Shown piece by piece: positions 1-5,993 of a DNA stretch of 8,183 nucleotides. Made by a program: the position numbers and the translations under genes. Source of the stretch: Candidatus Mesolinea sp. (GTDB lineage Bacteria > Chloroflexota > Anaerolineae > Anaerolineales > Anaerolineaceae); assembly GCA_003445715.1 (NCBI GenBank), contig DMCS01000113.1, positions 12,181 to 20,363 of the forward strand, given 5' to 3'. The stretch's first letter is position 1. Each line of letters opens with the position of its first letter. Below the pieces are notes generated by a model. It did no database searches and was not told where the DNA came from. It saw only the letters and a program-made list of their open reading frames with translations.

Positions 1-320
1 AGGCGATGGTACAGCCTGCCAGCCCGCTGGAAACCCACTGCCAACACGTAAATCTCCACGGGCAGGTTGCGGTTGTAGCGGTTGTCTGCTGTATATTCGC
101 TGGGAATGCTGAGCCCGGAGACAAGCTGCTTGACCAAGCCGTCATCGTTAATCTGAATATTAGTGATCAGCCCGAAGATTTCAGAGCCATCTTCCAGCTT
201 CACCTTGCACAGCGCCCCCAAAGCAGGCGTTTCTAGCTCTTTGACACGGCAGCCAGCCACAAATTGGTGGTTATCCGCCCGCAGGAGTTTCCCAATGGGT
301 ATCTTTGTTTCTTCGCTCAT
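1..320 (-). CDS. HerA-like ATPase/helicase, N-terminal fragment (cut by window edge)
   Basis: This frame starts at an ATG at 318-320 and stays open through base 1, so only the first 106 residues are visible. The protein begins MSEETKIPIGKLLRADNHQF and continues with short beta-rich stretches (CKVKLEDGSEIFGLITNIQI, residues 38-57; NLPVEIYVLAVGF, residues 85-97). This fits the small barrel domain that precedes the RecA-like ATPase core of HerA-type translocases. The Walker motifs would lie beyond the window, so the ATPase itself is not seen. The start is supported by a GAGGG ribosome-binding sequence overlapping the nurA stop, with 8 bases between the genes, which implies co-transcription and probably coupled translation. 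HerA proteins form hexameric DNA pumps that work with the NurA nuclease in end resection. The call rests mainly on the neighbouring nurA and on the fold-like pattern; another DUF87-type ATPase is possible. Confidence 0.6.
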   Translation of the reverse strand, partial: MSEETKIPIGKLLRADNHQFVAGCRVKELETPALGALCKVKLEDGSEIFGLITNIQINDDGLVKQLVSGLSIPSEYTADNRYNRNLPVEIYVLAVGFQRAGRLYHR

Positions 321-328
321 CTCATCCC

Positions 329-1486
329 TCAGATTTTTAGCAATTGTTTGTTAGCATCTTTATTCGAATGCAAGCCGGCATGCAACCCTTGACGCGCGTA
401 CTCCTGCAAGAGCATCGCTTCCACTTGCTCGTGTTCCTGCACGCTAATTACTGCCAGCTCGTGCGCGCGGTGTAGCAGGTAGGGGTAAGGGTGCCGATCC
501 AACACCTGCACTTCCTGGAATATGACCGCATGCAACAGGTCCACAAGCTCTGGCTGGCCACTGAGCCATGCTGGGAATTCCACCCGAGCCAAGTAAGGCA
601 TGCTGCCAAGGCTGATATTCATATAGAAGAAGTGCACTTTTAGGTGAGATTGGGCGGCGCCTTTACTTACAGTTTCAAACACTGCCGAGCGCTCGCCGGC
701 CTCTGTGAGCAGCTTAGCGAGCAAGCGGGCATCACTGATGCCCCGCAGTCTGCGTTTTTGATCATCGTAGGCTACCAAATCCATCTCCGGCGTCTGCATC
801 AGGTCGAGCATACGGCTAAGCATCTCCGCACCCGGTTTATCGATATAGCCGGCACTAATGACGCCACGCGCTTCTAACTGTTGGTGGATTTTGTACATCT
901 CCGCCTGAAAATTAAGCTGCGGGGCAGAATATTGCTGGTAAATATCCAGCAGCCCATCTGTAAGCGCAATCACCGGCGCCGGGACAGTCAGTGTCGCTTC
1001 CATAAGCGCGCGCCGCTCAGCAAAATCGCGATAGAGGGCGACCTCATCCTCCCCAATCAGGTTGCCTTCAGGGTTGAGAAGCTCCTCAGGATCGAGCAAA
1101 GTACTCTGGATGCTCACCTCTGGTGCTTGGTTGCTGCCCAAGTGTGCCTGAATCAGCCCTACGTTGATGACCCCAAACTGCACCGGCCGGTGGCGGTTGG
1201 GGGCAATTTGCGAGCCATCGGCTGCGATGAGCGTATAACCCGCAGGAGGCAGCGGTGCGGCTTTATGTGTCAGTAATGGCTCAGAGACTGGCTTGGCGCA
1301 ATACAAGCGGCGTAGCTGTGCTTCGGCTTTTTCGATTTTAGCACGCAGCGCAGCGACGTCTTCATCCAGGCGGGTGAATTGTTCCCAGAGAGCCTGCTCG
1401 GCTTGCGCCAGCGCAGTCTCGAATTCCTTCATGCGCTTGCCATACTCGGGTAAACGGCTTTCAATTTGATGATAATTAACTGGCAT
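329..1486 (-). CDS. nurA: NurA-domain nuclease
   Basis: A 385-residue protein of the NurA nuclease family. NurA acts with a HerA hexamer as a Mn-dependent 5'-3' nuclease in DNA-end resection. Residues about 15-62 are charged and helical and probably form a coiled coil. The nuclease domain opens with IAADGSQIAPNRH (residues 87-99), whose Asp90 matches the family's first metal ligand. ALTDGLLDIY (residues 174-183) supplies a second acidic motif at Asp177, and AGYIDKPGA (212-220) and VHFFYMNI (284-291) fit the family core. The C-terminal DRHPYPYLLHRAHELAVIS (residues 330-348) matches the conserved His-containing end. Roles of individual residues are inferred from family motifs. The ATG at 1484-1486 follows AAGGG at short spacing, and a TATAAT box lies about 40 bases upstream. 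It is the first gene of a unit with the HerA-like gene. The length is normal and no frameshift is seen. Confidence 0.85.
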   Translation of the reverse strand: MPVNYHQIESRLPEYGKRMKEFETALAQAEQALWEQFTRLDEDVAALRAKIEKAEAQLRRLYCAKPVSEPLLTHKAAPLPPAGYTLIAADGSQIAPNRHRPVQFGVINVGLIQAHLGSNQAPEVSIQSTLLDPEELLNPEGNLIGEDEVALYRDFAERRALMEATLTVPAPVIALTDGLLDIYQQYSAPQLNFQAEMYKIHQQLEARGVISAGYIDKPGAEMLSRMLDLMQTPEMDLVAYDDQKRRLRGISDARLLAKLLTEAGERSAVFETVSKGAAQSHLKVHFFYMNISLGSMPYLARVEFPAWLSGQPELVDLLHAVIFQEVQVLDRHPYPYLLHRAHELAVISVQEHEQVEAMLLQEYARQGLHAGLHSNKDANKQLLKI

Positions 1487-1525
1487 GATCCCTTATGAGA
1501 GGTTGTGAACTGAACCCCGCAGATA

Positions 1526-1548
1526 ATTATAACCAATGCGCACTGGGT
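1526..1548 (-). promoter_or_regulatory. Promoter of the nurA operon with overlapping dyad
   Basis: On the minus strand a perfect TATAAT lies at 1531-1526, about 40 bases before the nurA start, giving a 5' leader of roughly 33 bases. The -35 region (about 1549-1554, CGGCAA) is poor. The interval just upstream of the -10 box holds a 14-bp near-palindrome, CCAATGCGCACTGG (1533-1546), with one mismatched pair. A dyad in the promoter spacer is a typical position for a repressor or activator site. The -10 box is clear; the operator role is inference. Confidence 0.5.
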
Positions 1549-1591
1549 TTGCCGGAGGTTTTTGAATTGAACACTCTAGCAAGAGGAATCC

Positions 1592-1600
1592 TGATAAAAT
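1592..1600 (+). promoter_or_regulatory. Candidate extended -10 promoter for the SIMPL-domain gene
   Basis: TGATAAAAT matches an extended -10 element (TG, one base, then TAAAAT, five of six to consensus) about 68 bases before the start codon. No -35 element occurs at normal spacing: TTGAAC at 1567-1572 leaves a 22-base gap, which is too long. Extended -10 promoters can work without a good -35, but the support is modest. Confidence 0.3.
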
Positions 1601-1667
1601 TTAAAAAGTTGGAACATATTTTGCACTAAAACGTCTACAGAGCAGAAACTAATTAAGGAGATTTACC

Positions 1668-2399
1668 ATGAAGAAGAATATCATGCTTACAATTGCAATC
1701 CTATCGGTAGGAGCACTTGTGCTCTCCGCTTGTGGATTAGCCCAAACCCAAAAAGCAGCCACTGTTCCGACAGAGCGCTACATCCGCGTAAGTGGTTCGG
1801 GAGAAGTGGCTGTGGTGCCAGATATCGCCTATGTTAATATCGGTGTGCACAGCGAAGCCGAGGATGTAAGCAGTGCTCTGGAAGCCAACAACACCCAAGC
1901 TGCAGAACTGACCGAGGCGTTGAAAGCCGAGGGCATCGAAGAGAAAGATATTCAGACAGCGAACTTTAATGTTTATCCACAAACGCGTTACGACAATATG
2001 GGCCAGCCTGTGGGCACCAGTTACGTGGTAGACAACACCGTCTACGTCACCGTGCGCGATTTAGCTAACTTGGGCAAACTGCTGGATACAGCCATTAGCG
2101 CTGGCGCCAACAACATCTATGGCATTAGCTTTGATATTGCCGACAAAAATAGCGTGCTGGCACAAGCGCGCGAGTTAGCCATAAAAGACGCCGAAGTCAA
2201 AGCACAGTCTGTCGCAGCTATAGCTGGCGTAACCCTGGGGCAGATCCTCTCGATTGACGTCAGCACGCCGACATACACCCAGCCATACTATGGCTATGGC
2301 ATAGGCGGGGGTGTCGGCGCTGCCGAAACCTCTGTGCCTGTTTCGGCTGGTCAGATTGTAGTAAAATACAACGCTACAGTCGATTACGCTATAGAGTAA
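1668..2399 (+). CDS. SIMPL-domain (DUF541) lipoprotein
   Basis: A 243-residue exported protein. It starts MKKNIMLTIAILSVGALVLS, a lipoprotein signal peptide with the lipobox LSAC, so Cys22 would be lipidated and the protein anchored on the outer face of the membrane. Residues about 39-243 form a SIMPL domain: the opening strand VSGSGEVAVVPDIAYVNIGV (41-60), a helix with many Ala and Glu residues (65-90), DIQTANFNVYPQ (94-105), VDNTVYVTVRDL (121-132), and a closing strand, SAGQIVVKYNATVDYAIE. The family is linked to oxidative-stress defence (E. coli YggE) and to signalling-complex partners, but its biochemical activity is poorly defined, so no specific reaction is claimed. A Gly/Tyr-rich loop (PYYGYGIGGGVG, residues 206-217) interrupts the C-terminal part. 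The start has a strong AAGGAG sequence seven bases upstream. The gene appears monocistronic, with a strong hairpin terminator after its stop. Confidence 0.85.
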   Translation: MKKNIMLTIAILSVGALVLSACGLAQTQKAATVPTERYIRVSGSGEVAVVPDIAYVNIGVHSEAEDVSSALEANNTQAAELTEALKAEGIEEKDIQTANFNVYPQTRYDNMGQPVGTSYVVDNTVYVTVRDLANLGKLLDTAISAGANNIYGISFDIADKNSVLAQARELAIKDAEVKAQSVAAIAGVTLGQILSIDVSTPTYTQPYYGYGIGGGVGAAETSVPVSAGQIVVKYNATVDYAIE

Positions 2400-2448
2400 T
2401 AATTTCCTCATTCCCTTCTGGTTATACAGCCGGGAAGAGCCTCCTCAA

Positions 2449-2490
2449 GCAGCCTGAAAGCAAGTGCTTTCAGGCTGCAACTTTTAATTT
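2449..2490 (+). terminator. Intrinsic terminator after the SIMPL-domain gene
   Basis: A perfect 14-bp inverted repeat (2449-2462 paired with 2465-2478, sequence GCAGCCTGAAAGCA and its complement) has only two bases between its arms; in RNA the innermost pairs would open to form the loop. It is followed by AACTTTTAATTT, a moderate T tract. It lies 50 bases after the stop codon and just before the pgm promoter candidate, so it should separate the two transcription units. A weaker imperfect hairpin (2415-2437) precedes it. Confidence 0.8.
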
Positions 2491-2501
2491 ATTTCGCTGG
2501 C

Positions 2502-2512
2502 TATGATAGAAT
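2502..2512 (+). promoter_or_regulatory. Candidate promoter for pgm
   Basis: TATGATAGAAT holds two overlapping -10 candidates: TATGAT (2502-2507, five of six) and an extended TG-A-TAGAAT (2504-2512). It sits between the upstream terminator and the pgm start, giving a leader of about 60 bases. The AT-rich DNA upstream (TTTTAATTT) has no convincing TTGACA-like -35. Confidence 0.4.
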
Positions 2513-2577
2513 TTCTGCAGTTTTAGGGTTAATTTTTTGGAGAAATCCTCCCTCACTTTGCCCAAAAAGGAGAAGCT

Positions 2578-4221
2578 ATGCCACCACATCCCTTAGCCGG
2601 TAAACCCGCTCCACTGGGGGTTTTGGTCAATATCCCACGCCTTGTTTCTGCCTATTACACCCTGCATCCCGACCCCCAAAACCCAGCCCATGCGGTGGTT
2701 TTTGGCACATCCGGGCACCGCGGCTCCTCGCTCACCGGCAGCTTCAATCAGGACCATGTGCTCGCTATCAGCCAAGCCATCGCTGAATATCGTAAGGCAG
2801 CCGGCATTACGGGACCGCTCTTCATGGGAATGGATACACACGCCCTTTCGGAGCCGGCGCTCTACACCGCGCTGGAAGTCTTTGCCGGCAATGGCGTCGA
2901 GCTCATGATTCACGCCGGCATGCGCTACACGCCTACCCCCGTCATCTCACATGCCATTCTCACCTATAACGCTGCCCACCCCGGCACCCAAGCTGACGGC
3001 GTGGTAATTTCACCTTCACATAACCCGCCCGAGGACGGCGGCTTTAAATATAACCCGCCAAACGGCGGCCCAGCCAATACCGACACCACCAAGTGGATCC
3101 AAGCCCGCGCCAACGCTATCATCCGCGACGGTTTGAAAGATGTCCGGCGCCTGCCCTTCGAGAAAGCCCTCAAAGCCGAGACCACGCATGCCATCGACTT
3201 AATCACGCCTTATGTTTCCGACCTGGAGAACGTGGTGGATATGCAAGCCATTGCCGCTTCTGGCATCCACATCGGCGTGGATCCCTTGGGCGGCTCCGGC
3301 TTAGCTTATTGGGAGCCAATGGCTGAGCGCTATCACCTCAACTTAGAGGTCGTCAACAAGCGTATCGACCCGACCTTTTCCTTTATGACCCTCGACCACG
3401 ACGGCAAGATCCGCATGGATTGCTCCAGCCCCTATGCCATGGCAAACCTGGTTGCGATGAAGGATAAATTCGACATCGCCTTTGGCAATGATGTCGATTA
3501 CGACCGGCATGGCATTGTTACGCGCAGCTTAGGCCTCATGAACCCCAACCACTACTTGGCTGTGGCAATTTTCTACATTTTCCAGCACCGCCTCGAGTGG
3601 CCCGCTACCGCCCAGGTAGGTAAAACGCTGGTCTCCAGCGTGCTCATGGATAAAGTGGCGCAGAAAATCGGGCGCCCGCTTTATGAAGTGCCGGTCGGGT
3701 TTAAATGGTTCGTGCCGGGTTTGCTGGCGGGTACCCTGGGCTTTGGCGGGGAGGAGAGCGCCGGCGCTTCTTACTTGCGTAAGAATGGCAAGGTCTGGAC
3801 GACGGATAAAGACGGCATCATCCTGGACCTCTTGGCAGCTGAGATTTTGGCAGTCACGGGCAAAGACCCCGGCGAGCATTTCCAGGCGCTCGAAAGCGAG
3901 CTTGGGCGCACCTGGTACAGCCGCATGGACGCCCCCAGCGGCGCGCGCGAGAAAGCCATCCTGGCAAACCTTTCACCCGAGATGGTCACAGCCACCACGT
4001 TAGCCGGCGACCCGATCACCGCCAAGTTGACCAAAGCCCCAGGCAATGGCGCACCCATCGGCGGGCTGAAGGTGAGCACAGAGTATGGCTGGTTTGCTGC
4101 GCGTCCCTCCGGTACCGAGGATATCTACAAGATTTACGCGGAGAGCCTGCGCAGCGCCGAGCACCTAGAGCGTATCCAAGCTGAAGCGCGCGAGATTGTG
4201 GACGCTGCCCTGGCTGGATGA
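2578..4221 (+). CDS. pgm: Phosphoglucomutase (alpha-D-glucose-specific)
   Basis: A 547-residue cytoplasmic enzyme, almost the same length as E. coli Pgm, that interconverts glucose 1-phosphate and glucose 6-phosphate and so links glycolysis to glycogen and sugar-nucleotide synthesis. All four functional loops are present. VVISPSHNPPEDGGFKYNPP (142-161) holds the phosphorylated Ser147. GNDVDYDRHGIV (303-314) holds the Mg ligands Asp305, Asp307 and Asp309. GGEESAG (390-396) is the sugar-binding loop. AARPSGTEDIYKIYAES (507-523) binds the substrate phosphate. The N-terminal FGTSGHRGS (42-50) and the NDxDxDRHG form of the metal loop favour the Pgm branch over phosphomannomutase or phosphoglucosamine mutase. 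AAAAAGGAGAAG before the ATG is a strong ribosome-binding site. The gene stands alone between a terminator upstream and a convergent gene downstream, and is GC-richer than the DNA after it. Confidence 0.95.
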   Translation: MPPHPLAGKPAPLGVLVNIPRLVSAYYTLHPDPQNPAHAVVFGTSGHRGSSLTGSFNQDHVLAISQAIAEYRKAAGITGPLFMGMDTHALSEPALYTALEVFAGNGVELMIHAGMRYTPTPVISHAILTYNAAHPGTQADGVVISPSHNPPEDGGFKYNPPNGGPANTDTTKWIQARANAIIRDGLKDVRRLPFEKALKAETTHAIDLITPYVSDLENVVDMQAIAASGIHIGVDPLGGSGLAYWEPMAERYHLNLEVVNKRIDPTFSFMTLDHDGKIRMDCSSPYAMANLVAMKDKFDIAFGNDVDYDRHGIVTRSLGLMNPNHYLAVAIFYIFQHRLEWPATAQVGKTLVSSVLMDKVAQKIGRPLYEVPVGFKWFVPGLLAGTLGFGGEESAGASYLRKNGKVWTTDKDGIILDLLAAEILAVTGKDPGEHFQALESELGRTWYSRMDAPSGAREKAILANLSPEMVTATTLAGDPITAKLTKAPGNGAPIGGLKVSTEYGWFAARPSGTEDIYKIYAESLRSAEHLERIQAEAREIVDAALAG

Positions 4222-4223
4222 AA

Positions 4224-4254
4224 AGACCTAGGAGTATATTCGGTACTTGGGTTT
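4224..4254. terminator. Possible terminator between convergent genes
   Basis: An imperfect hairpin pairs AGACCT..GAGTA (4224-4236) with TACTTGGGTTT (4244-4254) around a seven-base loop, with a two-base bulge and some G-U pairs. It lies immediately after the pgm stop and between pgm and the convergent small membrane protein gene. It lacks a clear T tract, so this is only a candidate. Confidence 0.3.
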
Positions 4255-4299
4255 AAATGAGGGATGAAACGAACTGAAATTAATTATCTTTCACGAGGG

Positions 4300-4704
4300 C
4301 TAATTTTGTGGCGGGTGCTTTTCGCTGGATTTATAGCCAAGCCAAGCAAAGAGGGCAGTGAGTAGCACCCCAGCTATAATCGGCCATATTCCGTGGGCAA
4401 ATATCAGGTCAGCTTGCCCTAATACTACTCCAATGCTCACAAAAATGAGTCCTAAAGCATAGATGACAGCTAAGAGTATGCTCCATCCTAGTGCTCCCTG
4501 AACCTTGAGCTCTTTTCCAGTACGAATCCTTACTATGGTGAAGCTCACAAACATAACCACCATGGGGGCAAGCGGGATTAAAAACCCAGTTGAAACACTA
4601 ATCAATCCGCTTCGGTATAATAAAGAAGATACTGTCATAAATACAATTGCTCCAAAAACAAAAGCCCTAATGATTTCTTCGATGATGATTCTTCTTATTT
4701 TCAT
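4300..4704 (-). CDS. Small four-helix membrane protein of unknown function (134 aa)
   Basis: I do not recognise this protein. It starts MKIRRIIIEEIIRAF, positively charged at the front, then has four hydrophobic segments at about residues 11-29, 35-59, 71-95 and 103-123, and ends in a polar tail (GYKSSEKHPPQN). The basic loop RIRTGKELKVQ (residues 59-69) between helices 2 and 3 suggests a cytoplasmic loop with both ends inside. No catalytic motif is visible. An AAAGGG ribosome-binding sequence lies seven bases before the ATG, and a perfect TATAAT box lies about 49 bases upstream, so it looks expressed rather than decayed. The gene is AT-richer than pgm and the frr operon. It is convergent with pgm and adjoins the cdsA remnant, so it may have arrived with that DNA. 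It could be a toxin-related, transport-accessory or lineage-specific membrane protein; the sequence does not decide. Confidence 0.7.
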   Translation of the reverse strand: MKIRRIIIEEIIRAFVFGAIVFMTVSSLLYRSGLISVSTGFLIPLAPMVVMFVSFTIVRIRTGKELKVQGALGWSILLAVIYALGLIFVSIGVVLGQADLIFAHGIWPIIAGVLLTALFAWLGYKSSEKHPPQN

Positions 4705-4752
4705 AATACTACCCTTTGTTCTTTTTTTTCCGGTGATTTATCTCTTGACATG

Positions 4753-4780
4753 ATTATAAGTTACGAATTGAATAATTAAA
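4753..4780 (-). promoter_or_regulatory. Promoter of the 134-aa membrane protein gene
   Basis: Minus-strand TATAAT at 4758-4753 is a perfect -10 box. The best -35 is TTTAAT (4780-4775, 16-base spacer) or GTTTAA (4781-4776, 17-base spacer), both weak. The expected transcript would begin near 4746, giving a leader of about 42 bases. The -35 area overlaps the stop codon (4776-4778) of the cdsA remnant, so the promoter uses the junction between old gene and new flank. Confidence 0.5.
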
Positions 4781-4906
4781 CTTGAGTGAGAAGCTGAACC
4801 ATATAATAGCCTAACATCATCGCCCACAGCCAGGTGTCGGCGCGGTCCAAGATGCCGCCATGCCCGGGGATGAGCGTGCCACTATCCTTCACGCCAGCCG
4901 CCCGCT
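4776..4906 (-). pseudogene. 3' end fragment of a second cdsA
   Basis: This fragment encodes the last 43 or so residues of a CdsA protein in the same orientation as the intact gene at 5994-6800. It runs from AAGVKDSG through the CDP-alcohol signature PGHGGILDRADTW and ends LGYYMVQLLTQV and a TAA stop. Over 4804-4906 it matches the intact gene at 100 of 103 bases, and the three differences are silent. After the shared LGYY, its tail (MVQLLTQV) differs from the intact gene's (LVLTFA). Upstream of 4906 the match breaks off; alignment may continue weakly for about ten bases with one base deleted, which would shift frame. There is no start codon or ribosome-binding site, so it cannot make CdsA. It looks like the displaced end of a once-functional allele. 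Confidence 0.85.
4804..4906 (-). repeat. Direct repeat, copy 1 (cdsA 3' end)
   Basis: A 103-base segment matches 6016-6118 with three substitutions (at 4828, 4849 and 4868, approximate) and no gaps, at a constant offset of 1212 bases and in the same orientation. It is the remnant copy. Confidence 0.95.
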
Positions 4907-4996
4907 CAGCGCGCTGGGTTCGACCAGGCGGTTGCCTTGGCCGTCTTCCAGGAGATCCTAGCCCGAGCAGCAGAAAAAACTACTTCTTCAGGATGA
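4907..4996. other. GC-rich coding-like scrap of unknown origin
   Basis: This short patch is GC-rich up to about 4975, unlike the AT-rich DNA that follows, and begins exactly where the cdsA match stops. On the plus strand one frame (4913-4996) reads as a plausible helical C-terminus containing FDQAVALAVFQEILARA and then a TGA stop. A minus frame over the same bases (EDGQGNRLVEPSALSGRLA) also looks coding-like, so strand and source are undecided. It has no start. It is probably a fragment of another gene joined to the cdsA remnant by a deletion or recombination. Confidence 0.4.
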
Positions 4997-5328
4997 GCTT
5001 TTATGGTATTAAAGTATCAGACGGCAAGATTTGTAGAGATAGAATTTCCGGCAAAATACCCGTTAGAGACGTGTATGAAAAATTCATGGCTTAATCATTG
5101 GTCTCAATAATCCCAATCTTTTTTTAACCTATAGTGTGAAATCACATGAGAATACTAAAACAACCTCGTTATAAGCGATAGAATATCCATTTTTGTATGA
5201 TTTTTGGCAAATATTGGGTTCATTTAAACCTGGATGCAAACAGAACGAGGAATCAGCCAAGAATTTGACCCGGTTTGGTAAAAAATGGTTGACAATAATT
5301 GTTGAAGTTGCATTTAGGTAGAAGATTA
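4997..5328. other. AT-rich stretch without recognisable genes
   Basis: I see no convincing gene here. A plus-strand frame ending at 5094 (SFYGIKVSDGKIC... to a TAA) has about 30 codons but no ribosome-binding site. A minus frame over roughly 5110-5280 is open without a start codon. TTGACA at 5289-5294 has no -10 partner and points into the 3' end of the next gene. A small dyad, ACAATAATTGT (5292-5302), lies downstream of the 125-aa gene but lacks the strength of a terminator. Confidence 0.5.
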
Positions 5329-5706
5329 CTAATTCACCTTTTGGAGCCTGGGCAAGGTTACTTTTTTAAAAAATTGAAAATACACTGGAACTAATATACA
5401 AATTGAAAGTAGCAGCGAAAGGCCCCTAGGAAGTGGAATGGTGGGAATAAGAAAAGCCAATAAGATAATGATGATATCAAAAAGGATTATGATGAAAGCA
5501 CCATTGTTAATTAACTTATAAATCATGAGGTTTTTTACTCCCCCGAGAATTCCACCAATTGCCATGATAGCAATCCACATTCCGACTAAACTGTAGTCAT
5601 TTGGTCGTACTACATATCCGTAAAAGCCAGTCACTCCTATTAATGCCAATGAAATACCTAAAAATGATAATTGTTGAATTCTTTGAATTTTTGTAGTTTC
5701 TGACAT
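5329..5706 (-). CDS. Small four-helix membrane protein of unknown function (125 aa)
   Basis: I do not recognise this protein. After a short polar N-terminus (MSETTKIQRIQQ) it has four hydrophobic segments at about residues 13-32, 39-57, 68-90 and 94-112, and a basic C-terminus (FFKKVTLPRLQK). By the positive-inside rule both ends should be cytoplasmic. The second segment is Gly-rich (IAIMAIGGILGGVK, residues 45-58) and the third is unusually Ile-rich (IIILFDIIIILLAFLI). No enzyme motif is visible. AGGAG lies about six bases before the ATG, supporting a real gene. It is the only intact gene between the two copies of the cdsA 3' end and is distinctly AT-rich. It shows no clear resemblance to the nearby 134-aa protein beyond size and helix number. 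Function is unknown. Confidence 0.7.
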   Translation of the reverse strand: MSETTKIQRIQQLSFLGISLALIGVTGFYGYVVRPNDYSLVGMWIAIMAIGGILGGVKNLMIYKLINNGAFIIILFDIIIILLAFLIPTIPLPRGLSLLLSICILVPVYFQFFKKVTLPRLQKVN

Positions 5707-5957
5707 TTCTTATCTCCTATAGACTATAAACAAGTTCCAATGATGGGTAAGACAAGACTGGTTTTATGTATATCCCTTGTCCGGTTGCGATTACCCGTAA
5801 TACTCTACCACATAATTCAATCAGGGATGGACCAGCTGGCAACTTTCCCACTGGTTTGGGTTAAATATGGTTCTTATACTGATTAAACTGCTATATCGCT
5901 AATAGCAAATTTTAATTTACCCCCCCGTTAGATTTGTCAAGTGGCTGATTTCAACTT
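5707..5957. other. Intergenic region upstream of the 125-aa gene
   Basis: No gene is seen. Its contents are short inverted repeats (ATTAC-CC-GTAAT at 5790-5801; GCTAT..ATAGC at 5890-5906), a run of seven C at 5920-5926, and a minus-strand TTGACA at 5940-5935. The TTGACA is a perfect -35, but downstream -10 candidates are at awkward spacing: TAAATT at 15 bases and TAAAAT at 20 bases. Which promoter drives the 125-aa gene is not clear from the sequence. Confidence 0.4.
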
Positions 5958-5971
5958 ACCCCGTGCGGGGT
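5958..5971 (-). terminator. Possible hairpin terminator after cdsA
   Basis: ACCCC-GTGC-GGGGT forms a five-pair GC stem with a four-base loop, 23 bases after the cdsA stop. A second outer pair, GGCTGA (5943-5948) with TCAGCC (5988-5993), could enclose it, making a nested structure next to the stop codon. On the minus strand no T tract follows; on the plus strand GTTTTAAT follows. It may end the frr-uppS-cdsA transcript or simply protect its 3' end. Confidence 0.35.
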
Positions 5972-5993
5972 GTTTTAATGATGTGCGTCAGCC

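Noticed and set aside
881..1276. 131-codon open frame on the plus strand
   Set aside because: It lies antisense inside nurA, has no ribosome-binding site, and its composition (many Arg, Cys and Gln) reflects the complementary codons.
2539..2572. GGAG..CTCC pairing before the pgm ribosome-binding site as a translational switch
   Set aside because: The pairs are only four bases long and no further stem or conserved riboswitch core supports the idea.
4745..4750. TTGACA on the plus strand as a promoter
   Set aside because: The nearest -10-like sequence is 20 bases away and no plus-strand gene follows.
4250..5232. GGTTTAAATGA in inverted orientation at about 4250 and 5222, as terminal repeats of an element
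   Set aside because: Eleven-base matches are expected by chance in a window of this size, the flanking bases do not extend the match, and there is no target duplication.
5289..5294. TTGACA on the plus strand as a promoter
   Set aside because: No -10 box at suitable spacing, and no plus-strand gene downstream.
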